This document shows positions 7,084 to 14,792 of a stretch of 27,386 nt of DNA, piece by piece (position 1 is the first letter of the stretch; the number at the start of each line of letters is the position of its first letter). The stretch lies in contig CALNAL010000029.1 in NCBI GenBank assembly GCA_937874445.1, positions 1 through 27,386 of the forward strand. Direction: 5' to 3'. A program made the translations under genes and the position numbers. Origin of the DNA: an uncultured Acetobacteraceae bacterium (GTDB lineage Bacteria > Pseudomonadota > Alphaproteobacteria > Acetobacterales > Acetobacteraceae). The notes under the pieces were generated by a model, which was given only the letters and a program-made list of their open reading frames with translations, searched no databases and had not been told where the DNA came from.

Positions 7084-8094
7084 GTGGCAACGGACGTGAA
7101 CAAGCAGGCAATCCTGGACAGCTATGCGGCCGTTGTCGGCCAGCTTCCTGACGTTGCCGCCCGGGCAAGGGCCCTCGCCGGAGAAATCGATCGGGTCTAT
7201 CTGGTGGGATGCGGCGGGCCGAACCGGTCCATGCTGCCGGTGGAGTACTGGATCGAACATTTCTCCGCCGCGCTGGAAGTGCGCCGCTATTTCCCGGCCG
7301 AGTTCATCCGTCTCAATCCGCGTCGGCTCGATGCCCGCACGCTGGTGATCCTCGGCTCGAAGTCGGGAACCACGCCGGAGACCGTGCAGGCCGCCGAGTT
7401 CGTTCGCGGCAAGCCGTGCAAGGTGATCGGCATCACCGAGAAGGCCGACTCCCTGCTCGCCCATGCCGTGGCCGATCCCATTCTGATGGGGGCCGGCGCC
7501 GGGGGCGGCGCCATGCTGATGCTGCTGCTCGCCCTCGCCGGCGGGCTGATGGTCGAGCGCGACAAGTGGCCGCTCTTCGGGCCGCTGATGCGCTCGCTGC
7601 CCAACCTGCCGCAGGTGCTCGCCGACGTTTCCGCCGGCAACGAGGCGCGCGCCGCCGAGGATGCCCGCCTGCTCAAGGATGACCGCATTCTCTATCATAT
7701 CGCGGCGGGGCCCATGTTCTCGACGGCCTATGTGTGGGGCGTGTGCGTGCTGATGGAAATGCAGTGGATGCACTCGGTGCCGCTGGAGGCGGCCGAGTTC
7801 TTCCATGGCCCCTTCGAGATCGTCGACCAGAACACGCCGATCGTGCTGATGAAGGGCGAGGATCCGAGCCGCCCGCTGATCGAGCGCGCCGAGCGCTTCT
7901 GCAAGAAATACACGGAGCGCCTGTTCATCTACGATTCCGCCGATTACGAAATGAAGGGCATCGACAAGGAGATCCGCCCGCTGGTGCAGACGCAGGTCGT
8001 CCAGCAGGCGCTGCGGCGCGTCTCCGACCGCCTGGCGGTCTGGCACAACCACCCGCTCTCCACCCGCCGCTACATGTGGAAGACCGAGTACTGA
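7084..8094 (+). CDS. frlB: SIS-domain fructosamine-6-phosphate deglycase (FrlB/FraB family)
   Basis: 336 residues (E. coli FrlB is about 340). It has two SIS domains. The sugar-phosphate loop GSKSGTTPET is at 91-100, and the second half carries MEMQWMHSVPLEAAEFFHGPFE. Glu225 and His241 in that stretch have the 16-residue spacing I recall for the catalytic Glu/His pair of Salmonella FraB. The C-terminus NHPLSTRRYMWKTEY is of FrlB type. The expected reaction is cleavage of a 6-phosphorylated Amadori compound to glucose 6-phosphate plus the free amine or amino acid. The start is GTG at 7084, chosen because GGAGG lies 7 nt upstream and the family N-terminus begins here; the longer open frame upstream would cross the operators. 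It is the first gene of the operon. The exact substrate (fructoselysine, fructose-asparagine or another) is undetermined. Confidence 0.86.
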   Translation: MATDVNKQAILDSYAAVVGQLPDVAARARALAGEIDRVYLVGCGGPNRSMLPVEYWIEHFSAALEVRRYFPAEFIRLNPRRLDARTLVILGSKSGTTPETVQAAEFVRGKPCKVIGITEKADSLLAHAVADPILMGAGAGGGAMLMLLLALAGGLMVERDKWPLFGPLMRSLPNLPQVLADVSAGNEARAAEDARLLKDDRILYHIAAGPMFSTAYVWGVCVLMEMQWMHSVPLEAAEFFHGPFEIVDQNTPIVLMKGEDPSRPLIERAERFCKKYTERLFIYDSADYEMKGIDKEIRPLVQTQVVQQALRRVSDRLAVWHNHPLSTRRYMWKTEY

Positions 8095-8095
8095 A

Positions 8096-9049
8096 ATGAC
8101 CGGCCCGCGCCCGCACACTCCCGGCCTGCTCGGCCTGGGCGATGCCACCGTCGACATCTATCTCTCGCAGGGGATGCAGTATCCCGGCGGGAACACGGTG
8201 AACGTGGCGGTGCAGGCGCGGCGCCAGGGCATGGCGACCGGCTGGCTCGGCTGTCTCGGACGCGACATGCTGGGCGATCTGGTCCACGACAGTCTTGTCG
8301 CCGAGGACGTGGATGTCGGTCGCGCGCGCCGCATCGACGGCCCCAACCCCTGGTCGCGCGTGCGCCACGAGGGGCGGGACCGGGTCTTCTGCGGCTCCAA
8401 TCCCGGCGTGCGCGGCCGCTACGATCTCGATGACGCGGACGGGCGCTACATGGCCGGATTCGCCATCGTCCACACCAGCGTGCACTCGGACCTCGACGCC
8501 CGGATGCCCTGGCTGCGCGCCCACTGCCAGGAACTTTCCTACGACTATTCGGTGCACTGGCGGCGCCCGGGCGTGGTGGAAACCCTCGCCTACGTCGATA
8601 TCGCCTTCCTTTCCGCGCCGCAGCGGACGGAGGCGGGAATCCTCGACCTGATGCGCCATTTCGCCGAGCGGGGACCGCGGATCGTGGTCGCCTCCCGCGG
8701 AGCCCGGGGCGCCATGGCTCTCGCGCGCGGGGTCGGGGGCGAGGAAACCGTCTCCGCCGCCGCGGTGCCCACCGATCTGATCGATACCCTGGGCGCCGGC
8801 GATGCGCTGATCGCCGGGTTTCTTGTCGCCCACAGCAACGGACTTTCTCTTTCCGACTGCCTGGCCCGCGGAACGGCTCAGGCCGCGCGGGCCTGTGCGG
8901 AGAAGGGTGGTTTCGGACACGGCATGAAGATCGTGCCGAACCAGCCCGGGCTTGATGCCAGTCAAATCGTGCGAGCGCCGGTCACACCGGCGGAATCCGA
9001 GTGGCATTGGGATACTCCCAGCAAACCGAGGAAGGGATCTGCAACGTGA
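8096..9049 (+). CDS. frlD: PfkB-family sugar kinase, FrlD-like (fructosamine 6-kinase)
   Basis: 317 residues. The N-terminal GDATVDIYL and YPGGNTVNVAVQARRQG match the ribokinase/PfkB substrate-binding region in its FrlD form. The C-terminal PfkB signature DTLGAGDALIAGF starts at residue 230, with Asp236 as expected catalytic base. Expected role: ATP-dependent 6-phosphorylation of the imported Amadori compound, making the substrate of the preceding deglycase. The ATG begins one base after the deglycase stop. Its own stop overlaps the GTG start of the binding-protein gene (GTGA, 9046-9049), so translation is coupled. The last 20 or so residues (EWHWDTPSKPRKGSAT) extend beyond the core fold and double as the ribosome-binding region of the next gene. 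Confidence 0.85.
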   Translation: MTGPRPHTPGLLGLGDATVDIYLSQGMQYPGGNTVNVAVQARRQGMATGWLGCLGRDMLGDLVHDSLVAEDVDVGRARRIDGPNPWSRVRHEGRDRVFCGSNPGVRGRYDLDDADGRYMAGFAIVHTSVHSDLDARMPWLRAHCQELSYDYSVHWRRPGVVETLAYVDIAFLSAPQRTEAGILDLMRHFAERGPRIVVASRGARGAMALARGVGGEETVSAAAVPTDLIDTLGAGDALIAGFLVAHSNGLSLSDCLARGTAQAARACAEKGGFGHGMKIVPNQPGLDASQIVRAPVTPAESEWHWDTPSKPRKGSAT

Positions 9050-10341
9050 AACGTCGCCAATTCGCTGCCGGGGCACTGGCGCTCGCCGGGACTGCCCTCG
9101 CTGGAGGCGCCCGGCCGGGCCGGGCCGAGGAGAAGGTGGTGCTGTCGTTCCTGCACAAGTGGCCGGAACCGGACAACGTCGTCTTCTTCAACAATGCCAT
9201 CGAGGCCTACACCAAGGCCCACCCCAACGTGACCATCAACGCCGAGGCCGTGGCCGACGAACCGTACAAGGCCAAGATCCGCGTGGTGATGGCCAGCGGG
9301 GACGTCCCCGATATCTATTTCACCTGGGTTGGCGAATTCACCCGCCAGTTCATCCGCGGCGGGCGGGTGCTCGACCTTTCCCCCTATCTTGCCAAGCCGG
9401 AATGGCAGGGCCGCTTCTCGCAGGCGACCCTCAACGCCTATCGCACGGACGGCAAGTTCTATGGCATCCCGCTCAATCTCGATGCCAAATTCTTCATGTA
9501 CAACAAGACTCTTTTCGAGAAGGCCGGCATCTCCGCCCCGCCCGCGACCTGGCCCCAATTCGAGGCCGTCTGCGACAAGTTGAAGGCCGCCAAGATCCAG
9601 CCGATTTCCTTCGGCTCCCAGCTGGCCTGGGCCACGTCCCATTATGTCGGCGACTTCAATGCCAAGCTCGTGCCCATCGCAGTGCGCGAATCCGACTACC
9701 TGCTGAAGACTCCTGCCGACAAGCTCTTCACCGACCCCGGCTATGTCCAGGCCCTTGAGTACTACACCTCGATGCTGACCAAGGGGTGGTTCAACAAGAC
9801 CCCCAACGCTTTCACCCACGCCGTTGCCCGCGCCGCCTTCCACGCCGGGCGCAGCTCCATGCTCTACGACGAACTCGTCTCCTTCGGCCGCGCCGCAGGC
9901 ACCAAGCTCGAAAAGGACGGCTGGGACTTCTTCCCGATGCCCGCGATTCCCGGCGGGCGCGGCGATCAGGCCCTGCTCACCGGGGCGCCCGACGGATTCG
10001 TCGTCTCCCCCAAGTGCAAGCATCCCGAAGTCGCCCTGGACTTCCTCAACTTCCTGACCACGCGCGCGCAGGGAGCGGAGTACACCCGCATCACCAAGCG
10101 CACCTCCGCGGTCATCGGTGCCGTGACTTCGGCCAACGCCTCTCCCCAGGTGCTGCGCGGCATCGATGTCATCAACGCCGCCAAGGGCATGGTGATCTGG
10201 CTCGATACCGACATGGAAAGCCGGGTCGGCTCCGCCTATCTCGCCGGGGCCCAGGCGCTGATGGGCGGCACCGAGACGCCGGCACAGGTGATGGCCAAGG
10301 TTCGTGCGGCCGCCCTCCAGGCCCAGAAGGAACGCTCGTAG
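9046..10341 (+). CDS. ABC sugar-type substrate-binding protein (CUT1 family)
   Basis: 431 residues. The start is GTG at 9046, preceded by GAGGAAGGG and overlapping the kinase stop. The N-terminus MKRRQFAAGALALAGTALAGG...PGRA is a signal peptide with a twin-arginine-like RRQF. Cleavage is likely after GRA (about residue 27). The mature part has the family-1 binding-protein pattern: VVLSFLHKWPEPDN, YKAKIRVVMASGDVPDIYFTW, YGIPLNLDAKFFMYNKTLFEKAGI, and a C-terminal GAPDGFVVSPKCKHPEVALDFLNFL. It is the periplasmic receptor for the two permeases that follow and is equivalent in position to FrlO of Bacillus. The ligand is inferred to be an Amadori compound from operon context only. Confidence 0.88.
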   Translation: MKRRQFAAGALALAGTALAGGARPGRAEEKVVLSFLHKWPEPDNVVFFNNAIEAYTKAHPNVTINAEAVADEPYKAKIRVVMASGDVPDIYFTWVGEFTRQFIRGGRVLDLSPYLAKPEWQGRFSQATLNAYRTDGKFYGIPLNLDAKFFMYNKTLFEKAGISAPPATWPQFEAVCDKLKAAKIQPISFGSQLAWATSHYVGDFNAKLVPIAVRESDYLLKTPADKLFTDPGYVQALEYYTSMLTKGWFNKTPNAFTHAVARAAFHAGRSSMLYDELVSFGRAAGTKLEKDGWDFFPMPAIPGGRGDQALLTGAPDGFVVSPKCKHPEVALDFLNFLTTRAQGAEYTRITKRTSAVIGAVTSANASPQVLRGIDVINAAKGMVIWLDTDMESRVGSAYLAGAQALMGGTETPAQVMAKVRAAALQAQKERS

Positions 10342-10361
10342 CAAGCGGAGCGGAACGGACG

Positions 10362-11246
10362 ATGGCGCGCATCCTGAACCGTCTGGAGCCTTATGTGGCG
10401 CTTTCGCCCGTTCTTGCGCTGCTGGCGATCTTTCTCTACCTGCCGCTCGTCTTCGACGTCATCTACAGTGTGCACGACTGGAGTTCGCTGAGCCCGACGT
10501 GGCGCTACGTGGGGCTCGGCAACTTCCGCCTGCTGTGGAACGACCCGATCTTCTGGCACGGGCTGCGCGGCAACTTCCTCTATGCCGCGGTCTCCCTGCT
10601 TTGCCAGGTGGCCGGCGCGCTGGTGCTGGCGGCCATCCTTGAATCGGGAGTGGTCGGGCGCCGCCTCTCGGGATTTTTCCGTGTCGCCTTCTTCATTCCC
10701 TCGATCCTCCCCATCACCGTCATCGGCCTGCTCTGGCAGATTCTCTACCAGCCCGACGGCGGGCTGATCGACCAGGTCCTGCAGGCGGTCGGACTCGGCG
10801 GCTTCGCCCATGCCTGGCTGGGCGAGGAAGCCACCGCCCTTCCCTCGATCGTTGCTGTATCGCAATGGCAATGGACCGGCTATCTCACCGTCCTGTTCAT
10901 CGTCGGCATCCGCGCCATCCCCAGCGAGATCTACGAGGCCGCCGCCATCGACGGGGCGGGCGCCCTGCGCAGCTTCTGGCATGTGACCGTGCCGGGCGTG
11001 CAGGAGACCACCATCCTCATGGCGCTGATCACCATCTTCGGGGCGATGAAGGTTTTCGACATCGTCTGGGTGATGACGGCAGGGGGGCCCAACAACGCGA
11101 GCCATGTCATGGGCAGCTACATGTACCAGCTGGCCTTCCGCGATGACCGGGTCGGCTACGCCGGCGCGGTCGCCATGGCGATGTTCGTGCTCAGCGCCAT
11201 CGCCGGGGGACTGCAAATCTGGCACGCCCGACGGAGTCACTCATGA
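10362..11246 (+). CDS. ABC transporter permease, MalF/UgpA type
   Basis: 294 residues with about six membrane segments. The ATPase-coupling EAA loop, EAAAIDGAGALRSFWHVTVPG, lies at about 192-212 and is followed by a conserved TAGGPNNAS stretch near the C-terminus, as in CUT1 inner-membrane subunits. The ATG at 10362 follows GGAGCGGA, 20 bp after the binding-protein stop. The stop overlaps the next permease start by 4 bp (ATGA, 11243-11246). It should form the channel as a heterodimer with that protein; positionally it matches FrlN. Confidence 0.9.
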   Translation: MARILNRLEPYVALSPVLALLAIFLYLPLVFDVIYSVHDWSSLSPTWRYVGLGNFRLLWNDPIFWHGLRGNFLYAAVSLLCQVAGALVLAAILESGVVGRRLSGFFRVAFFIPSILPITVIGLLWQILYQPDGGLIDQVLQAVGLGGFAHAWLGEEATALPSIVAVSQWQWTGYLTVLFIVGIRAIPSEIYEAAAIDGAGALRSFWHVTVPGVQETTILMALITIFGAMKVFDIVWVMTAGGPNNASHVMGSYMYQLAFRDDRVGYAGAVAMAMFVLSAIAGGLQIWHARRSHS

Positions 11247-12076
11247 ACACCCGCCTGCGACAGGCTCCACGCTCGCGCGCCGCCGCCACTCTTCTGCTGG
11301 GGGTGCTGGCGCTGGGCACGCTCTATCCGCTTTTCTGGCTGTTCCTCAACTCCTTCAAGCTGAACGACGAACTTTTCGAGCAGAGCTGGAAGTTCCCGGA
11401 AGCCTGGCAATGGGGCAACTACCCCAAGGCGTGGCAGTACGGACTGGGCCACTTCATGGCGAACTCCGTGTTGGTCACCACCGTTTCGGTCGTTGTGATC
11501 GTGCTGCTGAGCGCCCTGGCCGCCTATGTGCTGACCACCCAGCGCTTCCGCGGGCGCGGGGTCCTGCACGCGGTGATCCTCGGCGGGCTGATCGTGCCGC
11601 CGGAGGTGAGCCTCTTCCCGCTCTTCAAGATCATGAAGACCCTCGGCGTACTCGACACCTACTTCGCCATGATCCTGCCCGACGTCGCCTACGGCCTGCC
11701 CTTCACGGTGCTGCTGCTGCGGGCGTACATGATGGTGATCCCCCTGGAGATGGCCGAAGCCGCGCGGATCGACGGGGCCGGGCTGCTGCGCTGCTTCTGG
11801 AGCGTCTACCTGCCGCTATGCCGCCCCGCACTGGCGGCGGCGGCGCTGGTGCAGGGCATGCGGGTGTGGAACGAGTTCGTCTTCGCCCTGACCTTCGTCG
11901 GGCGCGACGCGCTGCGCCCGCTCACCGTCGGCTTGACGACCTTCGGGGATTCGCTGCAAACGGACTGGCCTGTGCTGCTGGCGGGCCTGGTGATCTCGAC
12001 CCTGCCCGTCCTGGCGACCTTCCTCGCCATGCAGCGCCAGTTCATGGGCGGCTTGACCGCCGGAGCCTTGAAGTAG
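11243..12076 (+). CDS. ABC transporter permease, MalG/UgpE type
   Basis: 277 residues with about six membrane segments. N-terminal hydrophobic segment LLLGVLALGTLYPLFWLFL; EAA loop AEAARIDGAGLLRCFWSVYLP at about 171-191. The sequence VPPEVSLFPLFKIMKTLGVLDTYFAMILP is typical of the MalG side. It is translationally coupled to the previous permease and is the last transporter gene. No ATP-binding subunit follows, so the importer must borrow an ATPase from elsewhere, as FrlONM does with MsmX in B. subtilis (established for that species, inferred here). Confidence 0.9.
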   Translation: MNTRLRQAPRSRAAATLLLGVLALGTLYPLFWLFLNSFKLNDELFEQSWKFPEAWQWGNYPKAWQYGLGHFMANSVLVTTVSVVVIVLLSALAAYVLTTQRFRGRGVLHAVILGGLIVPPEVSLFPLFKIMKTLGVLDTYFAMILPDVAYGLPFTVLLLRAYMMVIPLEMAEAARIDGAGLLRCFWSVYLPLCRPALAAAALVQGMRVWNEFVFALTFVGRDALRPLTVGLTTFGDSLQTDWPVLLAGLVISTLPVLATFLAMQRQFMGGLTAGALK

Positions 12077-12094
12077 GCGGCAACGAGAGGGGCG

Positions 12095-12841
12095 ATGGCC
12101 GGCAGCGCGAAAAGGGTCATTCCGCAGTACCAGCGGGCCCAGGAGGCCGTGCTGGAGATCCTGCGCACGCAGCACCTCCAGGCCGGGGCGAAGGTGCCTT
12201 CCGAACGCGAGCTGGCCCTGCGTTTCGGCCTGAGCCGCATGACCGTGCGGCGCGGCGTGGAGGATCTGGTGCGCCGCGGCGTGCTGGTGCGGGCCGGAAC
12301 CGCGGGCACCCGCGTGGCCAACGTTTCGGTCATGCGCGTGATGGACACGCTCCACGCCTACAGCATGACCGACATGGTCAAGGGGTCGGGCGCCCTGCCG
12401 GGCAGCCGGCTGCTGGTGTTCGCCCCGGGCTCCGCCAGCCGCGAGCTGGCCGGGAGGCTCGCCATCAGCCCCGGCGACGGGGTCATCACCATCCGGCGGG
12501 TGCGAACCGCCGACGGCGTGCCGTTCTGCGTGGAGACCAGCATCCTCCCGGCGGCCCGCGTGCCGGGGCTGGCCGGGCAGGACCTGGCCCAGAACGCCTC
12601 GCTCTACGGGCTGCTGCGCGCGCGCTACGGGATCGTTCCCGAGGGGCGCGACAGCGAGATCAGCCTCTGCGCCGTCACGGAGGAAGACGCCGCCCTGCTC
12701 GGCATCGAGGCCGGCATCAACGTCCTGCTCTACCGCTCGCTGGTGCGCGACACCGCCGGGGTGCCGGTGGAAATGACCAGCTCCGTGAGCCACCCGCAGC
12801 GGGTGGTCTTCCGCAGCCAGTCGGCCCAATTGAAACTGTAG
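12095..12841 (+). CDS. GntR-family regulator with UTRA ligand domain (HutC/FrlR type)
   Basis: 248 residues. An N-terminal winged helix-turn-helix (VPSERELALRFGLSRMTVRRG at about 34-54, wing VLVRAGTAGTRV) is followed by a UTRA-like sensor domain (from about 85 to the end, with VITIRRVRTADGVPFCVETS and LLYRSLVRDTAGVPVEMTSS). UTRA proteins sense pathway sugars or sugar phosphates and usually repress. It is the sixth and last gene of the operon, 18 bp after the permease, with a GAGAGGGG ribosome-binding stretch. Likely targets are the TGGT/ACCA palindromes at 7037-7066, making it an autoregulator that controls the whole operon and perhaps the divergent symporter. Position and role match FrlR. 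Confidence 0.88.
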   Translation: MAGSAKRVIPQYQRAQEAVLEILRTQHLQAGAKVPSERELALRFGLSRMTVRRGVEDLVRRGVLVRAGTAGTRVANVSVMRVMDTLHAYSMTDMVKGSGALPGSRLLVFAPGSASRELAGRLAISPGDGVITIRRVRTADGVPFCVETSILPAARVPGLAGQDLAQNASLYGLLRARYGIVPEGRDSEISLCAVTEEDAALLGIEAGINVLLYRSLVRDTAGVPVEMTSSVSHPQRVVFRSQSAQLKL

Positions 12842-13227
12842 TCCGCTGAAACCGTAGTCCACGAGGCCGCAGGCCCCGCCATTCGGCAGGCGCAGACCTT
12901 GCCGCCGGCCTATCAGCGGAATGCATGCCGGATGCCGCGCCGCCAGGACCCGGCCGGTCTCCGCGAAACCGCCTCCCGGGCGGCCGGTACCGAGGGGCGC
13001 GGAGGAACACGGGACGGGAGTCGATGGCAGCCCCTGGAGCCGCGCAATTGACTTCGCCGGGGGGGGCTCCCTACATCACGAAAGCATCCCCGCGCGGCAT
13101 GCCGCCACGCCGGAGTGCTCCCTGGCCTTCCAGGGGGAATGGACTTTCCTGGCAAGGGGCAGGGCCTGCCAGGCGGAATGCCCGCCGGCCGGACCGTTGC
13201 CCCCCATTGCCGATGGAGCGCGTGAGA
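12842..13227. other. Intergenic region with a possible promoter
   Basis: About 386 bp between the GntR gene and the exported protein. A + strand open frame crosses it from 12925, but its translation is Arg/Pro/Gly-rich low complexity and it has no start signal, so I treat it as non-coding. TTGACT (13048-13053) and TACATC (13072-13077), 18 bp apart, form a modest sigma-70-like promoter candidate for the downstream gene. I see no repeat element, RNA gene or strong terminator after the operon. Confidence 0.4.
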
Positions 13228-13677
13228 ATGTCGTCCCGAATCGTAACGTCCCTGCTGGCCCTGGTGCTCTCGACCGCCACCACGGTGGCCCTCGCCGAGC
13301 CCCTCATCACGTCCGACGAGGCCCATCGCCCCGACGATCCGGCGGCCCAGCCGAGCCGCGGCATCACCCGCGGACCGACCGTGAAGGTGGAAACCGGAGC
13401 GCCCCGCGCCGGCACCCCGTTCGACTTCCGCATCGACGTCACCCCGCATGGCGGCGCCACCGTCGACCCCGCCGACATCCACGTCATCTATCTCAAGGTG
13501 CCCGCCGTCGATCTCACCGATCGGCTGAAGCCCTATCGCACCGCCGACGGCTTCGAGATGAAGGGTGCCGAGGCGCCTGCCGGCAACCACCCGCTCAAGA
13601 TCGAGGTGAAGGACAGCGAGGGGCACGAGACGTCCACCGTCGTGCGCTTCGACGTGGCGGCCACTCCGACGCCCTGA
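13228..13677 (+). CDS. Small exported protein of unknown function, Ig-like fold suspected
   Basis: 149 residues starting MSSRIVTSLLALVLSTATTV, a typical Sec signal peptide with cleavage likely after ALA (about residue 23). The mature protein is short and beta-rich in appearance: TVKVETGAPRAGTPFDFRIDVTP, DIHVIYLKVPAVDLT, GNHPLKIEVKDSEGHETSTVVRFDV. That pattern resembles small periplasmic immunoglobulin-like or YtkA-like domains, but I cannot name a family. The ATG at 13228 is preferred over the in-frame ATG at 13213 because GGAG precedes it at a suitable distance and the signal peptide begins cleanly. It converges with the zinc-ribbon gene. The two stop codons lie in complementary CCCTGA/TCAGGG arms (13672-13677 and 13699-13704), which might form a weak shared transcript end. 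Confidence 0.7.
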   Translation: MSSRIVTSLLALVLSTATTVALAEPLITSDEAHRPDDPAAQPSRGITRGPTVKVETGAPRAGTPFDFRIDVTPHGGATVDPADIHVIYLKVPAVDLTDRLKPYRTADGFEMKGAEAPAGNHPLKIEVKDSEGHETSTVVRFDVAATPTP

Positions 13678-13698
13678 CGGCCCGCCCTTCCTCCGGGA

Positions 13699-14526
13699 TC
13701 AGGGGAGAAGGTGGCCGAGCTGGCTGAGGGCCGTGACGATCGCCCCGATGGCGCTGAGCACCACCATCATCGAGTTGATCCAGGCCGCCGTGGCATGGAC
13801 CCGCTTGGCGGTGGAGATGGAATCGCCGGCCGCAGGCGGCGGGGCATTCGTCACCAGCGCGACCGCGAAGCTCTTCCCGAGCGGGGCGATGCGGTCCAGC
13901 CGGTGCCAGCGTCCCCCCACCAGGCTGCCGCCGAAGTAGGAAAAGGCGATGCACGCCACGTACTGGGCGACCTCCACCCAGTCGTGCGCGTCCTCGGGCA
14001 GGAAGGGCTCGCCGAAGAGAAGGCTGGTGTTCTCCAGCATGCCCGCCGCGGCGAGGATGCCGACGGCCAGACCGGCCAGGGCGGCGCGGCGGGTCGGCAG
14101 CGGACGCAGCAGGCCGAATGGCACCGGCAGCAGGACCGACACCGCCCGCAGCACCCGCGTGTCGAGGTCGTAGATGCCGACGATCAGCAGGTGCGCCCCC
14201 AGCAGCACCCCCAGCAGCAGCACCAGCCAGCCGAAAGCCGCCGCGCGGGAAAGTGCGGACGGAGCCGCCTCGGGGACGATGGGCGCCTCCACAGCGGGGG
14301 CCGCCTCCGCAGCGGGGGGCGCCTCCACGGCGGGGGGCGCCTCGAGGCGCTGCGCCAGCTCCGCCAGCTGTGCCTCCTGGGCGAGCAGCCGGCTTTCCGC
14401 CGCGGCCAGACGGCGCGTCAGGGCGCGAACGGTCACGAAGGCCACGTCCCGGCCGCAATGGCCGCACACCGTGGCCCCCTCTTCAAGGGGGGAAAGGCAG
14501 AAGGGGCAGATTTCCGGGGTTGGCAT
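13699..14526 (-). CDS. Zinc-ribbon membrane protein of unknown function
   Basis: 275 residues. The N-terminus MPTPEICPFCLSPLEEGATV with CGHCG forms a four-cysteine zinc ribbon (Cys7, Cys10, Cys21, Cys24). Then comes a short helical, possibly coiled-coil stretch (RALTRRLAAAESRLLAQEAQ), followed by an Ala/Pro/Glu-rich linker built from variants of EAPPAxEA (about 62-88). The C-terminal two thirds hold about four or five hydrophobic segments (for example WLVLLLGVLLGAHLLIVGI, AALAGLAVGILAAAGML and the C-terminal MMVVLSAIGAIVTAL). It is likely an inner-membrane protein with a cytoplasmic zinc ribbon. It is a lone gene, convergent with the exported protein and divergent from the caspase gene. I do not recognise a function. 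Confidence 0.75.
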   Translation of the reverse strand: MPTPEICPFCLSPLEEGATVCGHCGRDVAFVTVRALTRRLAAAESRLLAQEAQLAELAQRLEAPPAVEAPPAAEAAPAVEAPIVPEAAPSALSRAAAFGWLVLLLGVLLGAHLLIVGIYDLDTRVLRAVSVLLPVPFGLLRPLPTRRAALAGLAVGILAAAGMLENTSLLFGEPFLPEDAHDWVEVAQYVACIAFSYFGGSLVGGRWHRLDRIAPLGKSFAVALVTNAPPPAAGDSISTAKRVHATAAWINSMMVVLSAIGAIVTALSQLGHLLP

Positions 14527-14623
14527 CGGCAGTCCTGTAAGGCGCTGGCAGCCCCCTGACCCGTCTTCCGGCCCGGGGGCACTCGGGGGGGACGCGCGGA
14601 AGTATTACGACCGCCCCCTGCCC

Positions 14624-14652
14624 TTGACACCCATTTTTCCGGTCGGTACGCT
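14624..14652 (+). promoter_or_regulatory. Sigma-70-like promoter for the caspase gene
   Basis: TTGACA at 14624-14629, a 17-bp spacer, and TACGCT at 14647-14652. The -35 is perfect and the -10 is moderate. It lies within the 266-bp divergent region between the zinc-ribbon gene and the caspase gene and points to the latter, leaving a leader of about 135 nt. Confidence 0.55.
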
Positions 14653-14792
14653 GCATCACTGGCATCCATGTGACTTTGGACAGCCGCATGCGGACACGCG
14701 TGCGGCATTCCTTTTATTCACGGGCCGAGATGCCGGAACAGGGGTAGATCGGGTGCGGCCGTGATCCGCGGACGGTGTTTCTAGGAGACTCC

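Noticed and set aside
12925..13227. N-terminal extension of the small exported protein
   Set aside because: The Arg/Pro-rich stretch precedes a perfect signal peptide beginning at 13228; it is more likely a leader region.
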